Assembly (NCBI RefSeq): GCF_042665545.1
Contig: NZ_JBHTCM010000004.1
Location: forward strand, 620,001-684,000
Length of the DNA stretch: 64,000 bases
Source: Rhodocista pekingensis
GTDB lineage: Bacteria; Pseudomonadota; Alphaproteobacteria; Azospirillales; Azospirillaceae
Direction of reading: 5' to 3'
Shown here: one piece after another, positions 35,610 through 44,679 of the stretch
Position numbering within the stretch: the first letter of the stretch is position 1
Layout of the letters: each line of letters starts with the position of its first letter
Notes under the pieces: model-generated
Seen by the model: the letters and a program-made list of their open reading frames with translations, nothing else
Databases searched by the model: none
Told to the model about the DNA's origin: nothing
Made by a program: the position numbers and the translations under genes

Positions 35610-35756
35610 TACCGTCCCTCGGCGGCAGGGGCACCCCCTTCCGGGTCGGTATGCCGTCCGAAGGCGTAAGCCGCGACCCGGCCGCGATCCGCTATCGTCC
35701 GCGGGTGCAGCGCAACCTTTCCCCCTTGGGGACCGTTGCCGACCTTGTGAACACGC

Positions 35757-37256
35757 ATGTCCGCGGAAGGACCGGTCGCGACGATGAGAAGCGGATCACT
35801 GGCTGCCGCCGAGCCCGATGAGACCGGACCGGAGCTCGATGCTGACGCCATCTTCAACGGCCTGCTGCTCGCCCTGATCGGCCGCCGCCGCCTGCTGATC
35901 CTGGTCGGCGACACGCCCGGCGAGCGGATCGCCCTGCTGGCGCGGCTGGCCCGGCATGTCGAGACCGACGGGTCGCTGGTGCTGACGGTCAGTGCCGGAC
36001 CCGGCGTCACGGTCGAGGATCTGATCGAGGTCGCCGGCCGCGCCCTGCTGGAGGGGCGCGCCACCGACGAGAGCCAGTTCGACGCCCTGGTCGAACTGCT
36101 GGAGGACCGGCTGGACCGGGCCGGCACCGGCGTCCTGATGGTGGAGGAGGCCGAGCGGCTTCCCCCGGACACGCTGCGGGATCTGGTCGAGCTGTCGGGA
36201 TCGCTGAGCGCAGAGGGCAACTTCCTTCAGATCCTGCTGTCCGGCGGTCCGGAGCTGGAGGGACGGCTGCATCAGGCGGACCTGATGCCGGTCCTGCGGG
36301 CGGTCGGGAGCCTCTATCGCATGCCGCCGACCCGGCCGGCGGGCCGCAGCGAAGACGGGCCGGGCGTACCGCCGGCCGCCCTGCGACCGTCGCGCCGGCC
36401 GGTGGTGGAGCCGGCGTCCCGGTCGGCAGGCTCCGCGGGCTGGTTCCTGCTCGCCCTGCTGGCCGCGACCGGTGCCGCCGGAGCCTGGTGGCTGGGCGGC
36501 GCGGACGGGAGCCTGTGGACCGCACCCGCTCGCCCGGCCCCGCCGTCCATCCAGAGGGCGGAGGCCCCGGCAGCGCCGGAAATGCCGGTCGGCGCCCCCC
36601 GCTCCGACGGAGCGGACGATGACGCCCGCCCCGCCGGAACGGCCCCGGTGCCCGCGACGGACACGCCGGAGCCGGCCGCGGAGCCTCCGGCCGCGGAGTC
36701 GCGCCCGGTCACGGATGCAGAGACAGCGGCGCCGCTGGAGCCGCGCCCCCCTGAGGCCGCGGCCATCGACCTTCCCGTCGGGACGGCGACAGCACCGCCT
36801 GCGCCATCGGCGGAGACGGCGGACGCGGCCGACCGGCCCGACACGTCCCTGGTCGGTCCCCTGCTGGAGCGGGCGCAGGAGCAGATCGCGGCCCGCCAGC
36901 TCACCACGCCCCGCAACGACAACGCCCTGGACACGCTGCGCGCGATCATGGAGGTGGCACCCGGACATCCCGCGGTGGCGGAGATGCGGCAGCGGATCAT
37001 CGCCACCTACCGGCAGTGGGCGCGCCTGTCCGAACAGCGCGGCGACTGGGACCTGGCCCGCATCTACTACCAGCGCGCCCTGCGGGTGGACCCGGCGAAC
37101 CGGACGCTGACACAGCTTCTGGACTCGCTCGGCGCCCGCCGGGCCGGCGGTCGCCCCGTCGCCGCGGCGGCAGAGGCGCCGGCCGCGTCCACCCGGCCCG
37201 CCCCGGCCGAGAGCCGTCCGGACCCGGACGAACCGCCGCCGCCCCGGCTGCGCTGA
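35757..37256 (+). CDS. ExeA-like pseudo-ATPase with membrane helix and TPR tail
   Basis: A 499-residue protein built like ExeA/GspA fusions. The N-terminal AAA-like domain (about 30-200) has a degenerate P-loop: VGDTPGERIALL where ExeA has GxxGxGKT, so the Gly, Lys and Thr are lost. Walker B reads VLMVEEAERL. A membrane helix follows (about 222-240, WFLLALLAATGAAGAWWLGG), then a Pro/Ala-rich linker and a C-terminal TPR-like domain (about 360-450, DWDLARIYYQRALRVDPAN). It probably binds partners without hydrolysing ATP, linking cytoplasm to a periplasmic complex. Function unknown. Confidence 0.72.
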   Translation: MSAEGPVATMRSGSLAAAEPDETGPELDADAIFNGLLLALIGRRRLLILVGDTPGERIALLARLARHVETDGSLVLTVSAGPGVTVEDLIEVAGRALLEGRATDESQFDALVELLEDRLDRAGTGVLMVEEAERLPPDTLRDLVELSGSLSAEGNFLQILLSGGPELEGRLHQADLMPVLRAVGSLYRMPPTRPAGRSEDGPGVPPAALRPSRRPVVEPASRSAGSAGWFLLALLAATGAAGAWWLGGADGSLWTAPARPAPPSIQRAEAPAAPEMPVGAPRSDGADDDARPAGTAPVPATDTPEPAAEPPAAESRPVTDAETAAPLEPRPPEAAAIDLPVGTATAPPAPSAETADAADRPDTSLVGPLLERAQEQIAARQLTTPRNDNALDTLRAIMEVAPGHPAVAEMRQRIIATYRQWARLSEQRGDWDLARIYYQRALRVDPANRTLTQLLDSLGARRAGGRPVAAAAEAPAASTRPAPAESRPDPDEPPPPRLR

Positions 37257-37266
37257 ACCGCGACCG

Positions 37267-37857
37267 TCAGTCCAGGGTCGGGGCCCGCCGTTCCCGCGGG
37301 CTGCCGGCGGGCGCGGCGGAAGTGGCCGGTCGGGACGGGGGGCGCGCTTCCGCCTCGATCAGGGCGACCAGGGCCGCCAGAATGTCCACCGGCCGCGGCG
37401 GGCAGCCGGGGATCATGAGATCGACCGGCACCACCTTCTCCACCCCGCCGACCACGGCATAGCTGTCCGCGAACGGTCCGCCGTCGATGGCGCACTGACC
37501 CAGCGCCACCACCCATTTCGGGTCGGGCGTGGCCTCCCAGGTCTTCAGCAGCGCCTCGCGCATGTTCGTCGTGACCGGGCCGGTGACCAGCAGCACGTCG
37601 GCATGCCGGGGCGAGGCGACGAAACTGAACCCGAAGCGCTCCAGGTCGTAGACCGGGTTGTTCAGCGCGTGGATCTCCATCTCGCAGGCATTGCAGGAGC
37701 CGGCATCGACCTGCCGGATGGCAAGGCTGCGCCCCAGCCGCCGGCGCGAGGCCGTGTCCAGCCGGCGGGCGAGCGCTTCGACGGTGGCGTCGGCGGGGGC
37801 CGGCCCGGCGATGGTGCGGGGCCCCTTCAGCAGGATGCGGGCGATCACTCCGAACAT
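37267..37857 (-). CDS. hyfI: HyfI/NuoB-like [4Fe-4S] small subunit
   Basis: A 196-residue protein homologous to complex I subunit B and hydrogenase-4 subunit I. It holds the cluster nearest the active site; all four ligands are present: Cys55 and Cys58 in GSCNACEM, Cys122 in LGQCAIDGG and Cys152 in MIPGCPPRP. The C-terminus has an Ala/Pro/Arg tail not needed for the fold. Last gene of the minus-strand six-gene operon, 10 bp after hyfG. Confidence 0.9.
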   Translation of the reverse strand: MFGVIARILLKGPRTIAGPAPADATVEALARRLDTASRRRLGRSLAIRQVDAGSCNACEMEIHALNNPVYDLERFGFSFVASPRHADVLLVTGPVTTNMREALLKTWEATPDPKWVVALGQCAIDGGPFADSYAVVGGVEKVVPVDLMIPGCPPRPVDILAALVALIEAEARPPSRPATSAAPAGSPRERRAPTLD

Positions 37858-37867
37858 GCCCGGCCTC

Positions 37868-39400
37868 TCATAGATCGTGGCCCGAATAGGAGCAGTTGAA
37901 CGACTTGTTGCAGATCGGGAAGTCCGCGACGATGTTGCCCTCGATCGCGGCCTCCAGCAGCGGCCACTGGAACCAGGACGGGTCGCGCAGATGCGCCCGC
38001 TCGATCCGCCCGCCCGCCCCCAGCCGCAGCCAGCACAGCACGTCGCCGCGGAAGCTCTCCACCAGCGCCATCCCCTCCGCCGGCTGCTCCGGCACCGGCA
38101 GCAGGGCCCGGGCCGGGCCGGGCTCCAGCCGCTTCAGAATCTGGCGGATCAGGCGGATGGTCTGCTCCACCTCCGCAAAGCGGATCAGGATGCGGGCGTT
38201 GACGTCGCCGTGCGGCAGCGTCGGCACGTCGAATTCCAGGTCCGGATAGGGCACGTAGCCGGGGCTGCGGCGGGCATCGACGGCGCGGGAGGAGGCCCGG
38301 CCGACAGGCCCGCCGGCACCGAAGCGGTGCGCCAGCGCGGGCGACACGATCCCCGTCCCGACTGTCCGGTCCAGCAGCGAGGAGGTGCCGTCGTAGAGCG
38401 CCGCGAGTTGCCGCACCACGCGCGGCACCTCGTCCAGCATGTCGTAGACGGCGGCCCGGCCCTCCTCCTTCAGGTCCACGGCGACGCCGCCGGGCACGAT
38501 CCGGTCCATCATGAAGCGGTGGCCGAAGCAGATGTCCGCCGTCCGCATCACCCGCTCGCGCAGGGTGGCCCCTTCCGCCAGCATCAGGGCGAAGGCGGCG
38601 TCGTTGCAGATGGCGCCGATGTCGTTCAGGTGGTTCGCCAGCCGCTCCAGCTCCGCCATCAGGGCGCGCAGCAGCCGGGCGCGCGGTGGCACCTCCAGCC
38701 TCAGCGCCGCCTCCACCGCCAGGGCGAAGGCCAAGGCATAGGCGACCGTGCTGTCGCCGGAGATGCGACCGGCCAGCCGGGCCGCCTCCTCCGGCGCCCG
38801 GCCGCGCATCAGCCGCTCCGTCCCCTTGTGGACATAGCCCAGCCGCTCCTCCAGCCGCACCACCGTCTCGCCCTGGCAGGAGAAGCGGAAATGCCCGGGC
38901 TCGATGATGCCGGCATGCACCGGCCCGACCGGGATCTGGTGCAGGCCGGGACCTTCGGCCGGCAGGAAGTCGTAGGCGCGCACCGCGGGCGCCGGGCCGG
39001 CGGGCGTCTTCCCCAGCGGCTGGCGCTGGCGCCAGCGGTCATGGTCCAGCCAGGGCCGGGTGTCGTCCAGCCCCTCCGGGACCAGCCCGGTCAGGTCCCG
39101 GATCGCCCGCTCCAGCCGCTTCGCCGACGGACGGACGGCGGAGAGCGAGGGGAACCGCCCCTCCGGACAGGCCAGGGAGAGGACGGCGATGTCCCCCTCC
39201 GCCTCGTCGCGCAGGGCGGCGTGGACGCAGGCGGCTTCCGCCCAGAGGCCCAGCAGGCTCCAGCCGCCATAGGGCAGCCGGTCGATCAGGGCGGTCCAGC
39301 CCTCCCGGTCCGTCTCGAACCGGGGCCAGGGCCGGTGCCGCTCGACGCGGCGGCCGACGCCGTCCAGGAACCCGATAAGCCCGTTGTCGCCCATGGCCAT
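37868..39400 (-). CDS. hyfG: HyfG-like large subunit lacking the N-terminal Ni-binding cysteines (Ehr type)
   Basis: A 510-residue fusion of a NuoC-like N-terminus (about 1-140) and a NuoD/hydrogenase-large-subunit domain (about 150-510, VGPVHAGIIEPGHFRF). Real group 4 hydrogenases bind Ni-Fe with CxxC in an N-terminal RICGICG motif and with CxxC near the C-terminus. Here the first motif is GRISGDSTVAYAL (about 211-223) with no cysteine, while the C-terminus ends ICNKSFNCSYSGHDL (Cys497, Cys503). Without the first pair a Ni-Fe site cannot form normally, so this should be an energy-converting hydrogenase-related (Ehr) subunit. ATG 39400 overlaps the hyfF stop. Confidence 0.85.
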   Translation of the reverse strand: MAMGDNGLIGFLDGVGRRVERHRPWPRFETDREGWTALIDRLPYGGWSLLGLWAEAACVHAALRDEAEGDIAVLSLACPEGRFPSLSAVRPSAKRLERAIRDLTGLVPEGLDDTRPWLDHDRWRQRQPLGKTPAGPAPAVRAYDFLPAEGPGLHQIPVGPVHAGIIEPGHFRFSCQGETVVRLEERLGYVHKGTERLMRGRAPEEAARLAGRISGDSTVAYALAFALAVEAALRLEVPPRARLLRALMAELERLANHLNDIGAICNDAAFALMLAEGATLRERVMRTADICFGHRFMMDRIVPGGVAVDLKEEGRAAVYDMLDEVPRVVRQLAALYDGTSSLLDRTVGTGIVSPALAHRFGAGGPVGRASSRAVDARRSPGYVPYPDLEFDVPTLPHGDVNARILIRFAEVEQTIRLIRQILKRLEPGPARALLPVPEQPAEGMALVESFRGDVLCWLRLGAGGRIERAHLRDPSWFQWPLLEAAIEGNIVADFPICNKSFNCSYSGHDL

Positions 39401-40887
39401 CACCCCAGCAGCGCCGCGACGGTCTGGAACCATGCCACCAGCGGCGCTGGCAGCCAGAGCCCGGCGACCAGCACCAGGGCCAGATGCAGGTAGAGCGGCA
39501 CGAGGGCAGCGCCGGCCCGCCCCGGCGGCGCCGTCGGCTCCCCGAAGCAAAGCTCGTGCAGCCGCAGCATCAGGGCGCCGAATCCCAGCAGCAGACCCAC
39601 CACGAAGATGACCGCCAGCCACGGCGCCCGGGCGAAGCTGGTGGTGGCGATCAGGAACTCGCTCATGAACACGCCGAAGGGCGGCAGCCCGGCGATCGCC
39701 ACCACGCCCAGCAGCAGGCCCCAGCCCAGCGCCGGGTGGCTGGCGGTCAGGCCCCGGATGTCGGCCAGCTTCTGCGTCCCCGTCGCCTGCGTGACATGCC
39801 CGACGGCGAAGAAGATCGCCGACTTGGTCAGGCTGTGCAGGGTCATGTGCAGCAGCCCGGCGAAATTGGCGATCGGGCCCCCCATGCCGAAGGCGAAGGT
39901 GATGATGCCCATGTGCTCGATCGAGCTGTAGGCGAAGAAACGCTTGATGTCGCGCCGCCGGTACAGCATCAGCGCCGCCAGCAGCAGCGTGCCCAGCCCC
40001 ATCACGATCATGAGCTGTCCGGGTGCCAGCGCCTCCCCGTTCGCGGCCAGCAGCATCTTGAAGCGCAGCACGGCATAGAGCGCCACGTTCAGCAGCAGCC
40101 CGGACAGCACGGCGGAGATCGGCGTCGGCCCCTCCGCATGCGCGTCGGGCAGCCAGGCGTGCAGCGGCACCAGCCCCACCTTGGTGCCGTAGCCGATCAG
40201 CAGGAAGACGAAGGCGAGGTCCAGCAGATCCGGGTCGATCCGCGCTGCCGCCGGCATCAGGGCCGACCAGGACATGGCGGCGTCGCCCTCACCCAGCACC
40301 GGCTGCGCCGCCATGAACAGGAGGATGGTGCCGAACAGGGCCAGGGCGATGCCGACGCCGCAGAGGATGAAGTACTTCCAGGCCGCCTCGATGGCGGCAT
40401 GGGTGCGGTAGAGGCTGACCATCAGCACGGTGGTCAGGGTCGCCCCCTCCACCGCCACCCAGAGGACGCCCAGATTGTTCGCCAGCAGCGCCAGCAGCAT
40501 GGTGAACATGAACGCCTGGTACATGGCGTGGTAGAAGCGCAGATGCAGTGGCGGCAGACGCCCGTCCTCCAGCTCGTGCCGGATGTAGCCGGCACTGAAC
40601 AGGCTGGTGGTGAAGCCGACGAAGGCCGTCAGCAGCACCAGATAGACGTTGAAATCGTCCACCAGCAGCAGCGGCGTCGTCTCCGGCCGGTAGAGGACGA
40701 GGGCGACGGCGGCCGCCAGCGTCAGGCCCGAGGCCAGCACGTTGATCCGCGCCGCCGCCCTGTAGCCGGGAACAGCCAGCAGCACGGCCGCAAACAGGGC
40801 CGGCAGGGCCAGCACGAGAGGGGCCAGGATGCCCGGCGTCAGCATGTCGGCCATCAGCATGTCGGGCGCCAGGGTCGGGGCCTGCAT
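39400..40887 (-). CDS. hyfF: HyfF-like antiporter-type membrane subunit
   Basis: A 495-residue polytopic protein of the NuoL/M/N-Mrp family, closest to HyfF (E. coli 526). Characteristic: GTKVGLVPLHAWLPDAHAEG, SSIEHMGIITFAFGMGG and SLTKSAIFFAVGHV, with about 13-14 predicted helices. Such subunits carry out proton or sodium translocation. Start ATG 40887 overlaps the hyfE stop (TGATG), and its stop overlaps the hyfG start. Confidence 0.92.
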   Translation of the reverse strand: MQAPTLAPDMLMADMLTPGILAPLVLALPALFAAVLLAVPGYRAAARINVLASGLTLAAAVALVLYRPETTPLLLVDDFNVYLVLLTAFVGFTTSLFSAGYIRHELEDGRLPPLHLRFYHAMYQAFMFTMLLALLANNLGVLWVAVEGATLTTVLMVSLYRTHAAIEAAWKYFILCGVGIALALFGTILLFMAAQPVLGEGDAAMSWSALMPAAARIDPDLLDLAFVFLLIGYGTKVGLVPLHAWLPDAHAEGPTPISAVLSGLLLNVALYAVLRFKMLLAANGEALAPGQLMIVMGLGTLLLAALMLYRRRDIKRFFAYSSIEHMGIITFAFGMGGPIANFAGLLHMTLHSLTKSAIFFAVGHVTQATGTQKLADIRGLTASHPALGWGLLLGVVAIAGLPPFGVFMSEFLIATTSFARAPWLAVIFVVGLLLGFGALMLRLHELCFGEPTAPPGRAGAALVPLYLHLALVLVAGLWLPAPLVAWFQTVAALLG

Positions 40888-41555
40888 CACTCCCTCCGCC
40901 CCTCGCCCCGGAAGCTCTCCAGGTAATGGATGTCCAAGGTGTCGAACCGCTCGCGGATCTGGAAGAAGAAGATGCCGAAGATGATGAAGGCGACCATCAC
41001 GGCGAACGCGACCAGCATCTCCACCACCAGCGGCATCCCCTTGACGCCGACCGCGGCCAGGATCAGGCCGTTCTCCAGGCTCATGAAGCCGATCACCTGA
41101 CCGATGGCATTGCGCCGGGTGATCATCATCAGCAGGCCCAGCAGCACGACCGACAGCGCCAGCGCCAGACCCTCGCGTGTCAGCGCGGACGCCTCTGCCG
41201 TCAACGGCAGGACGAGAAGGAGGGCCAGCGTCACGAGGGAGACGCCGATCACCATGGTCGGCCCCACGCCCATGGCCTGCTGCACCGTGCGGTGGATGCC
41301 CAGGCGCTCGATGATGCGCAGCAGCGCCAGCGGGATGATCAGCGCCTTGAACACCAGGGCGATGACGGCGGTGACGTAGAGGTGCGGGTTGTCCTGGAAG
41401 AAGCCCTGCCACGCCGCCGCCGCCGCCAGGAAGACGGACTGGGTGGCGAAGGCGCTGATGAGCGCCGTCAACCGGCGCTGGTAGAGCAGCGCAAAGCTCA
41501 TCAGCAGGACCGAAGCCCCGAGCAGATGCGCCATGTCGTAGCCGATCTCACCCAT
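40887..41555 (-). CDS. hyfE: HyfE-like membrane subunit
   Basis: A 222-residue all-helical protein (about 7 membrane segments) matching HyfE, a NuoK-related subunit of hydrogenase-4: MGEIGYDMAHLLGASVLLMS, ITRRNAIGQVIGFMSLENGL with the conserved Glu, and the C-terminal soluble end RFDTLDIHYLESFRG. The open frame is much longer upstream through hyfC sequence; ATG 41555 is chosen by homology and lies 9 bp after the hyfC stop. Confidence 0.9.
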   Translation of the reverse strand: MGEIGYDMAHLLGASVLLMSFALLYQRRLTALISAFATQSVFLAAAAAWQGFFQDNPHLYVTAVIALVFKALIIPLALLRIIERLGIHRTVQQAMGVGPTMVIGVSLVTLALLLVLPLTAEASALTREGLALALSVVLLGLLMMITRRNAIGQVIGFMSLENGLILAAVGVKGMPLVVEMLVAFAVMVAFIIFGIFFFQIRERFDTLDIHYLESFRGEGRRE

Positions 41556-41563
41556 CGGACCCT

Positions 41564-42535
41564 CTACAGCGCCGTGGAGACGAACAGGAAGATCGCCGCC
41601 AGCAGCCCCAGCAGCAGCGCGCCGCCCAGAAACTCGCCGACGCGGAAGACCCGCATCTTCGCCACCGTCGTCTCGAACAGGGCCAGCGCCGCGGCCGCTG
41701 CCAGCAGCTTGCCCAGGAAGGAGCCCAGGCCGATGGCCCAGGCAGCCGGACCGTCGCCCGGCTGGGCGATGCCCCAGGGCACGAAGACGCAGAGGATCAG
41801 CGCCATGAACAACAGCAGGCGCAGCATCCCCGCCGCCTCCATCAGCGCCAGATGGCGGCCGGAATATTCCAGCACCATGGCCTCGTGGACCATGGTCAGC
41901 TCCAGATGCGTGGCGGGATTGTCCACCGGGATGCGCCCGGCCTCCGCGATGGCGACCATGATCAGGCTGATCAGCCCCAGCGCCAGGGAGACGCGCAGCC
42001 CCACCCCCTGCCCCAGCGTGCCGTCCACGATGGCGGCCAGCGAGGTGGTCTGGAGCAGGATCGCCAGGGTGAAGATCACGGCCAGCATGGCCGGCTCCGC
42101 CAGGGCGGAGATCATCGCCTCCCGCGAGGCGCCGAGCCCGCCGAAGGCGGTGCCGATGTCCATGGCGGCCAGCCCGGTGAAGAAGCGCGCCGTCGTCAGC
42201 AGCGCCACCAGCGCGATCAGGTCCGCCACCGGCGCCAGCGCCAGCGCCGTCGTGAAGGTCGGCACCAGTCCGGCCGCCAGCCAGAGCATGGTGAAGACGA
42301 TGTAGGGCGTGGCGCGGAACAGCCAGGAGGCGTTCTCCGCCACCACGGCCTCCTTGCGGGTCAGGCGCAGCAGGGCGCGGTAGGGTTGCAGCACCGGCGG
42401 CCCGCGCCGTCCCTGCAACCGCGCCTTGATGCCCCGCACCACGCCGGTCAGCAGCGGCGCCAGCGCCAGCACCACCAGCATCTGCACGCACTGGAACAGG
42501 ACGGCGAGTGCGGCCTCCGAAACCTGCCCGCTCAT
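41564..42535 (-). CDS. hyfC: HyfC/NuoH-like membrane subunit
   Basis: A 323-residue NuoH-type protein that joins the membrane arm to the peripheral subunits. It has eight or so helices and the family segments GIKARLQGRRGPPVLQPYRA and AGRIPVDNPATHLELTMVHE, AMVLEYSGRHLALMEAAGM, with the acidic loop residues that face the quinone-like cavity. Its start overlaps the hyfB stop (ATGA at 42532-42535). Confidence 0.93.
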   Translation of the reverse strand: MSGQVSEAALAVLFQCVQMLVVLALAPLLTGVVRGIKARLQGRRGPPVLQPYRALLRLTRKEAVVAENASWLFRATPYIVFTMLWLAAGLVPTFTTALALAPVADLIALVALLTTARFFTGLAAMDIGTAFGGLGASREAMISALAEPAMLAVIFTLAILLQTTSLAAIVDGTLGQGVGLRVSLALGLISLIMVAIAEAGRIPVDNPATHLELTMVHEAMVLEYSGRHLALMEAAGMLRLLLFMALILCVFVPWGIAQPGDGPAAWAIGLGSFLGKLLAAAAALALFETTVAKMRVFRVGEFLGGALLLGLLAAIFLFVSTAL

Positions 42536-44577
42536 TTCACCACCGCCACGACGGTCAGCAGGAAGACCAGCGCCCCGAACATCAGGGTCAGGTAATGCCG
42601 GATGGTCAGGAACTGCATCCCGTTGGCCCTGTCCGCCAGCCAGCCGACGGCACGGCAGAGCGGGTCGATCAGCCAGGTCCAGGCCGGGTCGGAGCTGCGG
42701 ACCTCCAGCCGGGCCGGCCGCATCTCCCCCGGCTCCGGCATGTCCACCCGCTCACGCGCGGCGAAGACGCCGGCGGCGAAGACCCGGCGCAGCGGCTGGG
42801 AGAAGCTGTCGCCGCTGTACTGGGCCACGGGACCGACATCGGGATGGCCGCAGCCCCAGGGCTCGCCCCGGCGCACCGCGGCGTCGGAGGTGCGGACGAT
42901 CAGAAGCCGCAGCAGCACCGTGAGCGCCGCGGTCAGGCCCAGGACGAACAGGCCGCTGTAGGAATTGCCGCCGAAACCGTCGCCCGGGGCGGCAGGGGCC
43001 AGCCACATCCAGGCCAGCGTCCCGGCACGGCTGTCCATCGGGGCGCCGACCATGCCGGCGGCAGCATCGCCGAACAGGGCAAGGACGCTGCCCGGCAGCA
43101 CCCCCACCAGCAGGCAGAGCGCGGCCGGCAGCAGCATCGCCAGCAGCATGGCGGGTCCGACCTCGCGCGCCTGGGCCGCGGCGGGCGAGCGCGGGCGGCC
43201 CAGGAAGACGATGCCGTAGAAGCGCAGGAAGCAGGCGGCGGTGAGCGCCGCGGCCAGGGCCAGGGCGACGCCGACGACCATGGTCGCCACCTTCATCTCC
43301 CACAGCCCGAGCTGCGGTCCGCTGAGCACCGCCTGGAACAGCAGCCATTCCGACGCGAAGCCGTTCAGCGGCGGCAGCGCGGAGATGGCGGCGGCCCCGA
43401 CCAGCACCAGGGGCGCCGTCCGCGGCAGCCGGTGGATCAGCCCGCCCAGGCGGTTCAGCCCGCCCTGCCCCGTCGCCGTCAGCACGGCGCCGGCGCCATA
43501 GAACAGCAGCGTCTTGTAGAGGCTGTGATTGAGCGCGTGCAGCAGCGCCGCGGAGAAGGCGATCGCCGCCACGCCCTGCTGCCCGTCCGCCTTGAACACC
43601 AGCGCCAGCCCCAGCCCGACGGAGATGACGCCGATGTTCTCCACCGTGGAATAGGCCAGCAGGCGCTTCATCTCGTCCTGCATCAGGGCGTAGAGGATGC
43701 CCAGCACCGCCGTCACCGACCCCAGCGCCAGCAGCACCCCGCCCCACCACCAGTCCGGCGTGCCCGCCAGATCGAACAGCACCCGCACCAGGGCATAGAC
43801 CGCGACCTTGGTCATCACCCCGCTCATCAGGGCGGAGACGTGGCTCGGCGCCGCCGGATGCGCCAGCGGCAGCCAGACATGCAGCGGCGCCAGACCCGCC
43901 TTGGACCCGGCCCCGAGCACCACCAGCACCACCGCCAGCCCGGCGGCGAGCGGACCATGCGGTGCCGCACGGATGTCGTCGAAGCCGTAGCCGCCGGCAC
44001 TGCCGGCCAGCACCCCGAAGCAGAGCAGCAGCACCATGGTGCCGAAGCTCGCCATGATCAGGTAGATGCGCCCCGCCTCGCGGTTGCCGGCCTCCCGGTG
44101 GTTCGCCAGCACCAGCAGCCAGGAGGTCAGCGACATGAACTCCCAGCCGACCAGGAACAGGAAGGCGTCGCTGGCCAGAAGCACAAGGTTCATCCCCGCC
44201 AGGAACAGCGGGAAGGCCGGCAGCACGCGGCCCGGCTCCAGCCCGTGGCCGCTGCCGGCCTGGGCCCGGCCATAGCCCCAGCCGAACAGGCTGGCCGTGA
44301 CTCCGGCAAGGTTCACCATCAGCAGGAAGACGGCCGAGAGCGCGTCCAGCACCAGCTCGGAGCGCAGCCACGGCAGGCCCACGGGCACCGGCATCCGCCA
44401 GACGCCGCCGGACCCCAGCAGATGCACGAGGGCGGCCAGAACCAGCACCGCGCAGCAGGCCGCGGTGCCGCCGTAGACGAGCAGGGCCGTGCGCGGCGAC
44501 CGGGGACGGACGGCGCCGATGCCCCCCAGCGTCAGCAGGAGGAGCAGGGATGGGAGAACGAACTGCAAGGCGGGCAC
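42532..44577 (-). CDS. hyfB: HyfB-like antiporter-type membrane subunit
   Basis: A 681-residue NuoL/M-type subunit, homologous to HyfB (672): about 15-16 helices with LGAGSKAGLAPLHVWLPLAH, SALMSGVMTKVAVYALVR, YSTVENIGVISVGLGLAL and HSLYKTLLFYGAGAV. Its soluble C-terminal region carries the GEPWGCGHPDVGP motif typical of HyfB/HycC. The start is uncertain: the frame is open to ATG 44673, but that lies only 7 bases after the terminator T-run of the upstream sRNA. GTG 44577 or TTG 44568 (GAGGG 8 bases before) gives a normal N-terminus. First gene of the operon hyfB-C-E-F-G-I. Confidence 0.9.
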   Translation of the reverse strand: MPALQFVLPSLLLLLTLGGIGAVRPRSPRTALLVYGGTAACCAVLVLAALVHLLGSGGVWRMPVPVGLPWLRSELVLDALSAVFLLMVNLAGVTASLFGWGYGRAQAGSGHGLEPGRVLPAFPLFLAGMNLVLLASDAFLFLVGWEFMSLTSWLLVLANHREAGNREAGRIYLIMASFGTMVLLLCFGVLAGSAGGYGFDDIRAAPHGPLAAGLAVVLVVLGAGSKAGLAPLHVWLPLAHPAAPSHVSALMSGVMTKVAVYALVRVLFDLAGTPDWWWGGVLLALGSVTAVLGILYALMQDEMKRLLAYSTVENIGVISVGLGLALVFKADGQQGVAAIAFSAALLHALNHSLYKTLLFYGAGAVLTATGQGGLNRLGGLIHRLPRTAPLVLVGAAAISALPPLNGFASEWLLFQAVLSGPQLGLWEMKVATMVVGVALALAAALTAACFLRFYGIVFLGRPRSPAAAQAREVGPAMLLAMLLPAALCLLVGVLPGSVLALFGDAAAGMVGAPMDSRAGTLAWMWLAPAAPGDGFGGNSYSGLFVLGLTAALTVLLRLLIVRTSDAAVRRGEPWGCGHPDVGPVAQYSGDSFSQPLRRVFAAGVFAARERVDMPEPGEMRPARLEVRSSDPAWTWLIDPLCRAVGWLADRANGMQFLTIRHYLTLMFGALVFLLTVVAVVK

Positions 44578-44679
44578 CCTCGACGAGGATGCCCCTAGTT
44601 TAGGGATCGCCCCCCCGTCCTGCGCAAGCCCGAACTGCACGGCCCCCGTCCCGGTGAGGGAGCGACAGCGCACGGTCGG

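Noticed and set aside
37868..39400. Functional [NiFe] hydrogenase large subunit
   Set aside because: The N-terminal CxxC motif needed for the Ni-Fe site is missing, so hydrogenase activity is not supported.
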